The position numbers and the translations under genes were made by a program. The notes beneath the pieces were generated by a model. The model worked only from the letters and a program-made list of their open reading frames with translations. It was not told the DNA's origin and made no database searches. Shown here piece after piece: positions 21,065-30,922 of a stretch of DNA of 64,000 nucleotides (position 1 is the first letter of the stretch; the number at the start of each line of letters is the position of its first letter). This stretch comes from Basidiobolus meristosporus CBS 931.73 (taxonomy: Eukaryota; Basidiobolomycota; Basidiobolomycetes; Basidiobolales; Basidiobolaceae), in NCBI GenBank assembly GCA_002104905.1, contig MCFE01000325.1:1-64000 (forward strand), in the 5' to 3' direction.

Positions 21065-23574
21065 ATGTGGATATTGGTTGGAACAGGGCCAAACGAAGGT
21101 AAAGGCCACCTCTCGAGCAGGGCTTTTCGCTAATTACTAACCCGAGGCGACGCTGCAGGTTCACAATATTGGTTGGCTCCGGGAAAGATATATACCATTG
21201 GGCGCAAAGGTCTGAGTTCGTTTTTCTTGGTGATGTCGACGCAATGACCAATGATTATTTTCGCACATTTCAGACTGTACCATCAATATTCCAAACGATC
21301 GCTCTGTTAGTAGAAAGCATGCGACCCTCTCGGTATCTGAAGGCTCCTTGAGCGCTGTGGTATGGAACAGTAGTTTAGTGTTGTGATTGAGAATCCCGCT
21401 GATCGCATGTTGGCGCTTACTAGAACGATACCAGAACCAACACCAGCGTAACCTTAACCGACGAAGGTTCGAAGTTTGGCTTATTCGTTAACCAAGAAAA
21501 AATAGACAAGCAAGTACTTCGGGAAGGCGACGAGATAAAGTTGGGGGCGATGAGTTCAACCTACAAGTAATGGAGTTTCACGGGTGATTTCGTGTATCGT
21601 GTGTAAACTAAAGACTCGCCTCTTTTCAGACTTACCTTCAAGCGCTTAGTCCTATGCTGTTCGGGTATGAGAGCTTCGATCAAAAAACATCTATCTGTTA
21701 TCGCACTGGACCTAGGTGAGTCGCGAGTAGCTCGGTACTACGGATGTGGGACTCATTATTTCTTCAGACGTGAAGTTGGTCGACCGTTGGAGCTCGGAGT
21801 GCACGCACCTTGTCATGCAAAACATCCAAGTTACCCAGAAAGTATTGTTTGCGTTGCTCAGGTGCTGTTATATCGTAAATGATAAATGGTTGGAGGCGAT
21901 ACACAACTCTAGACACGAGCTTGAGGTGAATTTCTCGTTACCAGGAGAAGAGCAGTTTCTTCCCCCGATCAAAGAAAAGATCATTGATCCCAACACCATC
22001 TCGTTTCTTCCGAACGAGAGGAGAAGGGGGCTTTTCAAGTCTAAAACATTTATCGTGTTGTCAAGTAGCCAGGTACGTCGGTTTACCTCCAGATAATCAA
22101 TACTTGGGCCAACACATCCTCCAAAGCTTCCAAAAATATCCGAGCCCGTAGAGATTGGTGAAGGGGAGACGGTTTATTACGAAGGGGGATTGAGCGACCT
22201 TGATAGTTTTGTCGCACGCTACCATGGGCCTACCTTTGTTCGGCCCCCAGAAAATGCCAACGGGATACTCGTGGATCATATTGTGAGGTAAACAACATCC
22301 ATGCTACTGATCTCATGCATGTTACTGAATGCTCGAGATAGTTTGGGATATGACTTGATATCTGAGATGGATATCGGCTTTGCCATTCTCCATGGAACCT
22401 TGGACTGCTTTACCAAGTCGAAGCCTAAAGCCACGGTTAGCGCATCCATAAAGCCGTCTATTGAGAGCATCGAGCCTCAACCCAAATCTGCCAAGACACA
22501 ATCAAGATTGGACTCGTTTCTGAAGCCTCGCACAGGTATAACTTGTTGGATATCCAGCCGCTATTGAGATTCACCTGAATGACTCCGACTATAATAGCAG
22601 TTACGCTTTCTCCACAATCACAATCACAATCGCAACCGCAACCGCAGTCGGAACTTTTCATCAAGCCTAAAGGCCCTAGCCCTAAGAGAATTTCTGCCCG
22701 GGAGCTTTCAAGCTCTATCTTAAGTCCTAGGTTTGGGGACAAAGCGCAAAACTCGTTTCAGGCTAATGATACTGCCTCACAGAGCAGACTGGTGGATATC
22801 CCAAACACGATGGAAGACTCGGTATGTCCCAATTTGCGTGGATTTTCACGATGTGGCACTGATTGTTAAGTTAGCTGGATTCCTCGATTAAGACGGAACC
22901 AGTGGTTGAAGTGTTCTCATACGGCGTAGGTGCTAGTCAAAATTCATCGCAACGAGCGCAATCAGTCTCTCCCAACACACAAGGCGTCTCACAACTTGGA
23001 AGATCCATATCGAAGCCGATAAGTGCGAGGGATTTCACCCTTTCCTTTCTCAAACCAAAGCCTCCTGTTAAGAGGCAGCGTGAGAAGGAGGAACTCAAGC
23101 AAGAGGAGTCCCAAAATGTCACTCGTCAACGATACACTATAGAAAAACACTCCCCAGACCCAGCAAGTTTTCCTTCCGAAAGAGAACAATCGGACCCACC
23201 CGTTCACCCCAGCGCTGAGAAAGACCCTGAGGTGAAGTCGGAGGTGATGGAAGTGAACAGTATACGTAATATGGCTCAGGTGGAGTTTGAAGATCTACTT
23301 GTCAAACGAAAACCACCGACCAAAAAGGCAGCCTATTCAGGACCCAATTTCAAGCGTTTCACCAAAGTACACATATTACATTGTTGCGGCATAAGGAAGG
23401 AAACTAAAACGCCTCATCACCCTTTAGGGCTATTATCCAGAAAGAGACAGAAATACTCTCCCGACTGTGGTTGAGCTCGTCCTCCACGAGCATTCTATTG
23501 GCACCGGAGCAGACGGTATTGTTGCATCAAAATCTCACCTCCCGCTTACCGAAGCTAATCTGGTTATTTGGTAG
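21065..23574 (+). CDS. NBS1: Nibrin / NBS1 homologue (FHA-BRCT, MRN complex subunit)
   Basis: Subunit of the Mre11-Rad50-Nbs1 complex that senses double-strand breaks and recruits ATM/Tel1 in the nucleus. Eleven exons close exactly in phase (21,065-21,098; 21,147-21,209; 21,274-21,359; 21,424-21,566; 21,630-21,715; 21,768-22,072; 22,127-22,287; 22,342-22,535; 22,601-22,821; 22,875-23,366; 23,428-23,574), giving 643 residues. The start MWIL is the family start. The FHA domain (about 14-108) has KIYTIGRKDC and DRSVSRKHA, the phosphopeptide-binding residues. The first BRCT (about 110-190) has WSSECTHLVM; a second follows (GLFKSKTFIVLSSSQ onward). A long polar linker contains a QSQSQSQPQPQ run, and the C-terminal NFKRF motif (about 589) corresponds to the Mre11-binding site. 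The tail ends LTEANLVIW. The fourth exon's donor could be shifted slightly. Confidence 0.88.
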
Positions 23575-24086
23575 AACAATGGCTTCAGACACAAGTAAAA
23601 ACCAGTGAATCGCTGGATGATTCGGATATATTTGGGTATTTTTCTTATTACTTCTACTCATCCCCATACACAAGGATTTTCACTAAAGAATTGTTTATAT
23701 GTAAACGAAGTCTCCATGACGAAATTGGCAAGGTTAATCGGAAACGAAAAGCAGGTCGAAGATGAAGCTAGTTGAGGGAAGCATAATTGATAAATAAAGC
23801 ATCTAAATGAATGGCATAGAACCCGATCCAGCATCAATTCATAAGCAATAGAATAGTCATGATTGGACTGAGCCATGGTGCCTCATCTGCTGCTACTCAC
23901 CACCAACCCCCTTTCCTTTCCAACCAGCACCACGAGAAAAATTGATTCACCCATGATGTGTGGTGGATTTTTTTTCATTTGGACGAGATCCGAATTTGGT
24001 AGGGAATATAGGAAACATTGCGTGGGCCGTTTTTCTCTTCGCCTTGTTCCCAGTTGAAGTATTTTTGCTTACACTGTTGATCTGAG
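23575..24086. other. Spacer between NBS1 and eRF3
   Basis: About 510 bp holding the eRF3 promoter; pyrimidine-rich stretches lie near 23,875-23,935. No further gene or RNA recognised. Confidence 0.5.
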
Positions 24087-25847
24087 ATGAGCGGAAACGA
24101 CGTCCCATCCAGCTTTTCTAAGCTTTCACTTAATGCAGGCGCTACCGAGTTCAGACCTAACCCCAAAGCCAGGGAATTCGTACCCACCTGGATGTCAAAG
24201 ACTGATGCTCCTGCCAAGACTGTGAGCCTCGGCTCTGAGGCTCCTGCCAAGGCAGTTAGCTTGTCCATCGGCTCTGAGGCTCCTGCCAAGGCAGTCAGCT
24301 TGTCCATCGGCTCCGATGCTCCTGCCAAGGCAGTCAGCTTGTCTCTTGGCGCTTCCAACCCAGCACCACCACCTGCTGCTGAACCAGTTAAGGTTGAAGC
24401 ACCCAAGGTAGAGGCTCCTAAGCCAGAGGCCCCCAAGCCTAAGGTGGAGGCCCCTAAGCCCAAGGCTGAGGCCCCACCTAAGGTTACCGAGGCTCCTGAG
24501 GTCACCGAGCAAGACAAGGAAGATGAGCTTTTGTTGGATGAGCACTTTAAGGAACACGTGAACGTCGTCTTCATCGGTCACGTTGATGCCGGTAAATCCA
24601 CCATGGGAGGTAACATTCTTTTCCTTACCGGTATGGTTGACAAGAGAACCATGGAGAAGTATGAGAGAGAAGCTAAAGAACAAAACAGAGAGTCTTGGTA
24701 CTTGTCCTGGGCCCTTGACACCAACGCTGAGGAGCGTAACAAGGGTAAGACTGTCGAGTGCGGTCGCGCCTATTTCGAAACCGACAAGCGCAGATACACC
24801 ATCCTTGATGCCCCTGGTCACAAGAACTTCGTTCCCAGCATGATTGGTGGTGCATCCCAAGCCGATCTTGGTGTGCTTGTCATTTCCGCTCGTAAGGGTG
24901 AATTCGAAACCGGTTTCGAAAGAGGCGGCCAGACCCGCGAGCACGCCGTTCTCGCCAAGACCTCCGGTGTCAGACGCTTGATTGTTGTGATCAACAAGAT
25001 GGACGACCCCACCGTTGAATGGTCCCAGGAAAGATACGACGAGTGTGTCACCAAACTCACACCTTTCTTGAAGGCCAGTGGCTACAACCCCAAGACCGAT
25101 CTCGACTTCATGCCCGTTTCTGGCTACACAGGCGCCAACATCAAGGATCGCGCTCCCGCTAGCGTGTGCCCCTGGTACACCGGACCATCCCTCCTAGAAT
25201 TGTTAGATAACATGCAAACCATTGAGAGAAAGGTGAACTCACCTTTGATGATCCCCATCACCGAGAAGTACAAGGACATGGGTACCATCGTCGTTGGCAA
25301 GATTGAATCCGGCAAGATTCGCAAGGGACAGTCCATCCTGTTGATGCCTAACAAGAAGCCCGCCGAAATCTCCGCCATCTACTCGGAGGAGGATGAGGTT
25401 GAGCTCGCCATTTGCGGAGACAACGTTCGCGTCAGATTGAGAGGTGTCGAGGAAGAAGAGATCAGTGTTGGTTTCGTCATGTGCGACACCAAGAAGCCAG
25501 TCCGCTGCGTGTCTGCCTTCGAGGCGCAATTGGCCATTTTGGAACACAAGAGCATCATCTGCGCTGGTTACAACGCTGTGCTCCACGTACACGCCTCCGT
25601 TGAGGAAGCCTCCATCTCTGCCTTGCTCCACCTGATCGACAAAAAGACCGGCAGAAAGTCCAAGCGCCCACCTCAATTCGTTAAGAAGGGACAGAAGTTG
25701 ATCGCCAGAATCGAGACCGCCTCGCCAGTGTGCGTGGAGGTGTTCGATGACTATCCTCAGCTTGGTCGATTCACCCTTCGTGATGAAGGAAAGACCATTG
25801 CCATTGGTAAGATCACCAAGTTGGTTGAGCCCGACACCTCTGCTTAA
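24087..25847 (+). CDS. SUP35: Translation termination factor eRF3 (Sup35 type)
   Basis: An intronless GTPase of 586 residues that works with eRF1 to end translation. The N-terminus carries a PAM2 motif (about residues 13-24, LSLNAGATEFRP) that binds the MLLE domain of poly(A)-binding protein. Next come three near-identical 13-residue repeats (GSEAPAKAVSLSI type, about 48-90) and a Pro/Lys/Ala/Glu tract (VEAPKVEAPKPEAPKPK). The G domain starts near 155 with all boxes present: GHVDAGKST, KGKTVE, DAPGHKN, NKMD and SGY. Beta-barrel domains 2 and 3 follow, with the eRF1-binding C-terminus ending GRFTLRDEGKTIAIGKITKL. The N-terminus lacks the Gln/Asn-rich prion domain of yeast Sup35. A polyadenylation-like AATAAA lies at 25,880-25,885. 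The strong codon bias suggests high expression. Confidence 0.96.
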   Translation: MSGNDVPSSFSKLSLNAGATEFRPNPKAREFVPTWMSKTDAPAKTVSLGSEAPAKAVSLSIGSEAPAKAVSLSIGSDAPAKAVSLSLGASNPAPPPAAEPVKVEAPKVEAPKPEAPKPKVEAPKPKAEAPPKVTEAPEVTEQDKEDELLLDEHFKEHVNVVFIGHVDAGKSTMGGNILFLTGMVDKRTMEKYEREAKEQNRESWYLSWALDTNAEERNKGKTVECGRAYFETDKRRYTILDAPGHKNFVPSMIGGASQADLGVLVISARKGEFETGFERGGQTREHAVLAKTSGVRRLIVVINKMDDPTVEWSQERYDECVTKLTPFLKASGYNPKTDLDFMPVSGYTGANIKDRAPASVCPWYTGPSLLELLDNMQTIERKVNSPLMIPITEKYKDMGTIVVGKIESGKIRKGQSILLMPNKKPAEISAIYSEEDEVELAICGDNVRVRLRGVEEEEISVGFVMCDTKKPVRCVSAFEAQLAILEHKSIICAGYNAVLHVHASVEEASISALLHLIDKKTGRKSKRPPQFVKKGQKLIARIETASPVCVEVFDDYPQLGRFTLRDEGKTIAIGKITKLVEPDTSA

Positions 25848-26045
25848 ATCCCTACTCTACAATTGTAACAAAATCCACGAATAAACTATTTCGAGTAATC
25901 CATGAAGCCACTTCCCCTTGTTAAGTCCTTGTTTATTGACGGTGAGTTAGAAATCAGAAAGCAAACCAACGGAGAAATGGGATTGCATCGAGCAAGAGGC
26001 ATTGAACGTAGGCCCAAAAATTCGACAGGTGGGTTATGCAACATC

Positions 26046-26080
26046 ATGGTGGAGGAGGAGGAGGAGGGAGGGAGGTGAGG
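26046..26080. repeat. GGA-rich simple repeat
   Basis: A purine-rich GGA/GGGA microsatellite in the short spacer between eRF3 and the Yippee-like gene (which ends at 26,110). Confidence 0.8.
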
Positions 26081-26109
26081 GATAAGATGAGGATGACTAG
26101 TGGTCGAGT

Positions 26110-26645
26110 CTAATCTACGTCAACTAAAAGCATCCGTTCAAGGATGTACTGACCCTCTTTGTAGCGCTGGCTCTCTTCGTATGCTCGGACCTAGAACGCA
26201 CATGTGTTTAGTAAGTGATCCGGCGATAGAGCCCCGCAGGAGTACTAACATATCTCCATCCTACAACTCGTCGACATTTCGAGCATTGAATATCTTTGAC
26301 CACGTGAAGTCCAGTCGTCATGGACCGTTCCATCTCTTCCCCTTCGTCAACGTTCACTCTTAATTCAGGTGAGAATGCCCCGTGAGGTTGAATACGAGTG
26401 TGGGCAAGAAAATAGCCTGACAAGACTTACACTGTTCTGAAGAGATACGCTCGTCCGTGTTGCCCTTGGAATGCCTAGTCAGCCCCCAAACAGGGCTTGG
26501 AAGATGAGTGGGACCTCTTTGAGCAGCAGCCCTCGCTATACGTTACCTTTGAAACCAGACAATCCATGGTGGTAAGATGGGTCTTGCAGTCTTTGCAACC
26601 AAATACTCTATTACCCGTTAGGTAGGTTTTGTGTGCGAAGCCCAT
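26110..26645 (-). CDS. Yippee-like zinc-binding protein
   Basis: Four exons (26,645-26,547; 26,474-26,431; 26,358-26,250; 26,190-26,110) with introns of 72, 72 and 59 nt join in phase to give 110 residues, the normal Yippee length. The family hallmarks are all present: YLTGNRVFGCKDCKTHL with the first Cys pair (CKDC), AFQGQHGRAYLF, TTGLHVVKDIQCSKC with the second Cys pair (CSKC), VVGWRYVRAYEESQRYKEG and YILER. The four Cys would bind one zinc across a beta-sandwich like that of cereblon and MSS4. Yippee proteins are nearly universal in eukaryotes; their role is poorly defined (some are linked to E3 ligase complexes). ATG 26,645 (MGFAHKTYL) was chosen because it matches the family N-terminus. 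Confidence 0.92.
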
Positions 26646-27261
26646 GGCTTGAGGGAATAAGTGGTAAGGGTTCACGCGAATGGCCGTCTAGGCTAGTGTG
26701 TAGGTGTTGTGGTGAATAGTTTACGTCAAAGCTGGACCTCCCCAACCCCAAGTGACTGATAAGCGAGACGTTGGCGAAGCGACGGGTTTCCAAAATTTTA
26801 TCCCAGTGGATGTGCACGGTGAAGAAGTCAGCCAAGGAAGGATTCCGTGGGAGGGGAGCATCCGTGGACTATTTAGCGTGGCTCCCTGCACCATGATCGC
26901 TTTTTGCCCATGGTTTTCCTCCCGATTGCCCATGATTACTTACATGGCATCTCAGCAGAAACCAGGTGGGCCCGGACTCTCTTTTGTCCGCAGTAGCACA
27001 ACCTCACCTTCTTGATGAAAGCCAGTCACGAGGACTGGGAAATGGTTCATCCAATCGACTGCGTGAGACCAATTGCTGATTCATGGGATGTTGCCATTGG
27101 CCAACGTGTTTAAGGGTTAGGTTGTTCTATGTTGCCAGAGAGGTGGTTTATTCTATATAGTCAATCATTATATATATATATATATATGTATATATACGGG
27201 CTCCATGAACACTGCTATACAAGAGCCGTCCAAGTTTGGTGGTTGTTTACAGGCCGATTGG
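26646..27261. other. Spacer with TA microsatellite
   Basis: No gene recognised. An interrupted (TA)n run lies at about 27,170-27,196. The spacer should hold the Yippee-like promoter on its left and the RhoGEF 3' untranslated region on its right. Confidence 0.5.
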
Positions 27262-30200
27262 TCACTGCTTCTCGGCGAAGAACTCGTTCCATTCGATGTT
27301 CCGTCCCTTCAGAGAAGCCTGACCGTCCTCGAGGTCGTGTTTCCGTAGCGTGCGGAGGGTTTTTCTTTGCGGGTGCTCCACGAGTGCGTTGGAGATTCTC
27401 TTGGTGATGGACTTGGCCTTGGAGAATATGCTGTTCTTGGTGTGGAAATCCCGGCCCTCCAGGCCACTGAGCAGCAGGTCGTTGAAGGTGAGTTGCTGGC
27501 TCGCGTGTGCCACCGAGTTCTTGAGCGATTCGAAGGTTTGTAGGACTGTGGGTTGGAGGCTGAGTAGATGCCCAAATCTCGGTAAATCAATTGAACGTAC
27601 CTCGGTCCAGGAAGGTCACCTGGAACTCCTCGATGGGTTGATAGGCCAGCGCTGACGGGGAAATCTCGTCATCATCCACAGCGGATAAATCGCTGGTCGG
27701 GGGTGAAGTATCTGCCTTGCATTTAAGCATCATCCTGGAAGTAGATGTTGGTGAGCCCGCTGCGAAAACAGGTGGTCCGGGACGGGATGTACCTGTATTT
27801 GAAGTTGCTGGCCTGAAGAATCCCGATGGCAAACGAGTCGAAGCCCTGCTTTGGAATGGTGGTCGAGTCTATCTTCGTGCTGCTGTCTACGTACACAATC
27901 GCCAGCTGATTCTACAACAAGTCCATGTCAGTCATTTCATTTAGGGGGGGGGGGTTGCAGTGTCGAAGCAGGAAATACTTTAAATCTTGAGGTCAGATAG
28001 TCCTCCATATGGTAGATGTTCAGATAGATGTCGGCACCTCGATGCTGGAGGTGGAACGGTATAGCATTGGTTTCTACGAAGTGCAGGTGGTTAGCTAGGC
28101 CCCGGCTGTAGATGGCAGGGTACCCTTACTTTCAGCTTTGGTGAGGGCCTTCGCGGCCTCCAGCTGCAACCGGAAGCACTCTTTCTCTTTGACATTTGGA
28201 CTAATAAACGATCGTAGCCTCTGAGCTATCCAATACTCGTCCTCCACATACTCGGCGTGTGCGTGGATATAGAACCCAGTTTGTGCTGGGGCCAAAGGTG
28301 GGTTAGTTCGCCACGTATCAGGCTGGAGGAGATCACACCACTAACCTAGCGAGTCCATCTCGTACCACGACAGGCCTACCAGGCTGATCCATCCCACGAA
28401 TTCATACGGCTTCTTTCTGTCGGTCAGCAGATGCTCTTGCGACTTGGCTCGCGCAATCAACAATCGATCGTTGAACAGGAAGAAGGTGAGCTGGACCAGT
28501 GGGGTGGCCACGGTGAAGTCTACTTCTTGCACGACAAACTGGGTGATGAACTTCCGAGAGCCACTGATAATGTCGGGCTTCGTGGAGTTAGTCTCCGAGC
28601 GGGTTGGATGAACAAGGGACTGCTGCAGATACTTACTGGACAATCTTCAATGATCCGGTAGAGCTGGTGCAGCACTTTGACCGACTCCGAGTCGGGGCTC
28701 TCGTACAGGCTGGCGATCTCCTTCAGCTGCTCGTAAGCCTTCTTCAACGGACGGTAGTCGGGATGCTGCTGCGACGTGTTGGAAAAGAGCACTTGTTGAT
28801 GTATGGTCAGCCACGTGCGGATTGCGGATGATATGAAGGTGAGCTTACTGTCAAACAGAACGATGTATTTCGAGATTCGCTGGCACGGGGTCCCCAGTAG
28901 CTCGGGCAGCTCCAGGCAGTTTGGATTCTCGAGAACACGCTGGTGAGGATGAAGACGAGGATGTTAGGGAGAGCCAGCTTCGCAACTGCACAACCACATA
29001 CCTTCAGAAACTCTCGATAGCTAGCCTCGCTCTTGGCCAAAGTGTTCGAGTGCTTCAAGGCGCTAGGATAGTCAAGAACGTAGCTTTTGATTGGGCCGAA
29101 CTTGGTTAGCTAGAGGATGAGGGGGGGGGGAGGAACCGGAGTGAGTCACACTTCGTAGAGATCCATGAACCGCAAGGCCTACATTGTGCAAAAGCGTCTT
29201 GCCCAGGCCTCTGGCCTCATTGGCCTCCAATTTCTGGAGATCCTCCAGGAACTCTTCATGGATCTTGATCACCGCCTCGATGTTCGTAAAGATCTTGTTC
29301 AGGTGGTACTTCCGAAGGATCGCATGTCGACCACTCTCGGCGGATCGGCGCAGTGGGAGCACGTACGTCTAGCTAGCCTGGTTAGTGGGAGACAAGTGGT
29401 GGTCAAACAATGCTAGCAACTCACATTCATCAACGACCATAACCTCTTGACATGGTTCTTCTCGGTTTCCATCAGCTCATAGAAGGCGTTCCTCCTCTCC
29501 TTCTCCATTTCCTCAGGGGTGCGCACCTTCTTGGCCTCCGACGGGAGGGACCGGATGGCTGGGGGGACGAACTGGGCCTCCACCAGCGGGATATGCTCTG
29601 ATGTTTGAAGCTCCAGCTGAGTCCCGCATATTGCCTGGAAGTCATCCCAGGTCTCCTCCAGCTCTTCAAACAAAGTCGATTAGAAAATTTCGGCGGGGAC
29701 CAGACGGCTGGTTGCCCACTTACCAGGAGACTTGTCGGAGTCGATGAAGATCACATCCATATGGAAGGATTTGTTGATCTACAAAGAGATTACCGTGGGT
29801 TAGAAGGCGGGTGGAGTCACTGCCCGTTCATTCAGCAACCGTACCAGCTTTGCCTCCAGACTTTTGAGGACCGGGATGATGCTAGCCTCCTTGACCTGTT
29901 CGAGCTTGGCCACGATGGAGTACAGGTCGTGCTTGAACGCCTTGGCCGAAATCTCCACCACCACGTCGTTGTACTCGATGGGATGGAAGGTTGCGGTCTT
30001 GGAGTAGGTCAGCGGGAGTCGGTTGATGGTGGTGCGTTTGAAGGTCTGTCCCAGCGTCTCCTTTTCCCACTCCTGAAGTATCTCGATGTCGGTCTCCACC
30101 TTCTCCAGATACTTCTCCAGGATGTAGTACAAAAGAATCTTGTGCCGCGAATTCGAGGGGATATGCTTGCCGATGTACGAAGCGTTCGAGGTCTTCAGCA

Positions 30201-30720
30201 TGTTGCCGCTGATCTTTATCGTGGTGAATTTCTGGGGTGACGTGGGTGAGTGGGTGAGTGAAGAACGAGGGAGCTCAGAACAGCCGCAAAGAACTAACCA
30301 ATGGGGTACGGACCACCGCCACATAGTAATCGGTCGGCTTGTCATGAAGCAAGCTGATGGCGATGGTGCCAACCGGACGATAGAAGCCAAGAAAATTTTT
30401 ATGCTCTGTTCAAAACAAACTTGCTTAGCAACGAGCCAGCAGATCGGCACGGGGCCAGGTTAGGGGTACCTTTGTGGACCAGCGGGTTCTGCCAAAACAG
30501 CTGACTGTAGTAGGGTGGATTTCGGTTGTCGTTGCAGGCGAATGGTTCCTGGAGGGGGCTTCCGGGAAACCCCTGGTCTCCGTACACGTCGTACACAAAG
30601 TCGTGGTCAGCAAACCGTTTGCCGGTCACCTGTGGAGGGAAGAGGAAGTAAGCACCTGCAGAAACAAGAACTCCCGGTCCAAGATACCCTGTATTGCTCC
30701 TCTTCGGTCAAACTGGTCAT
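27262..30720 (-). CDS. RhoGEF (DH-PH) protein with an unrecognised N-terminal region
   Basis: A gene of more than ten exons running from ATG 30,720 (MTSLTEEEQYR) to the stop at 27,262. The middle is a Dbl-homology exchange domain for Rho GTPases: it starts at RNAFYELMETEKNHVKRLWS (about 29,430-29,490), passes the helix ending GTPCQRISKYIVLF (about 28,860-28,900) and ends near QLYRIIEDC. A PH domain follows (LVQLTFFLFNDRLLIARAK, then YEFVGWISL and a Glu/Lys-rich helix). The tail (27,262-27,950) contains LAYQPIEEFQVTFLD and FNDLLLSGLEGRDFH and belongs to no domain I know. The first ~300 residues (30,720-29,700), including GTIAISLLHDKPTDYYVAVV and a long helical stretch, are also unrecognised. 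The exon series was traced by eye; several splice sites remain unproven. Poly-G runs occur in introns near 27,945 and 29,119. Confidence 0.72.
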
Positions 30721-30922
30721 GGAATAGAAAGCTAGAGCAATTCGCGGTGGTCAGCCAACTCACTTTTGCTTGATTGGTGTTTATTGGTGTTAGGTTGTTT
30801 ACTTTAATCGCACTAGGGAATTAAACAGGTATCAAGCGTGATTCTGGAGTGGGACTCTGAATGGAAATGATTTATTGGATCCTCATACGAGCTAATTTAA
30901 CTACTCTGGGTCACTGCTGAGA

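Noticed and set aside
24195-24944. 249-codon minus frame opposite eRF3
   Set aside because: Antisense shadow caused by codon bias and the AP-rich repeats of the eRF3 N-terminus.
27170-27196. TA-rich run as promoter or replication origin
   Set aside because: It is a simple TA microsatellite between two 3'/5' ends, with no other supporting signal.
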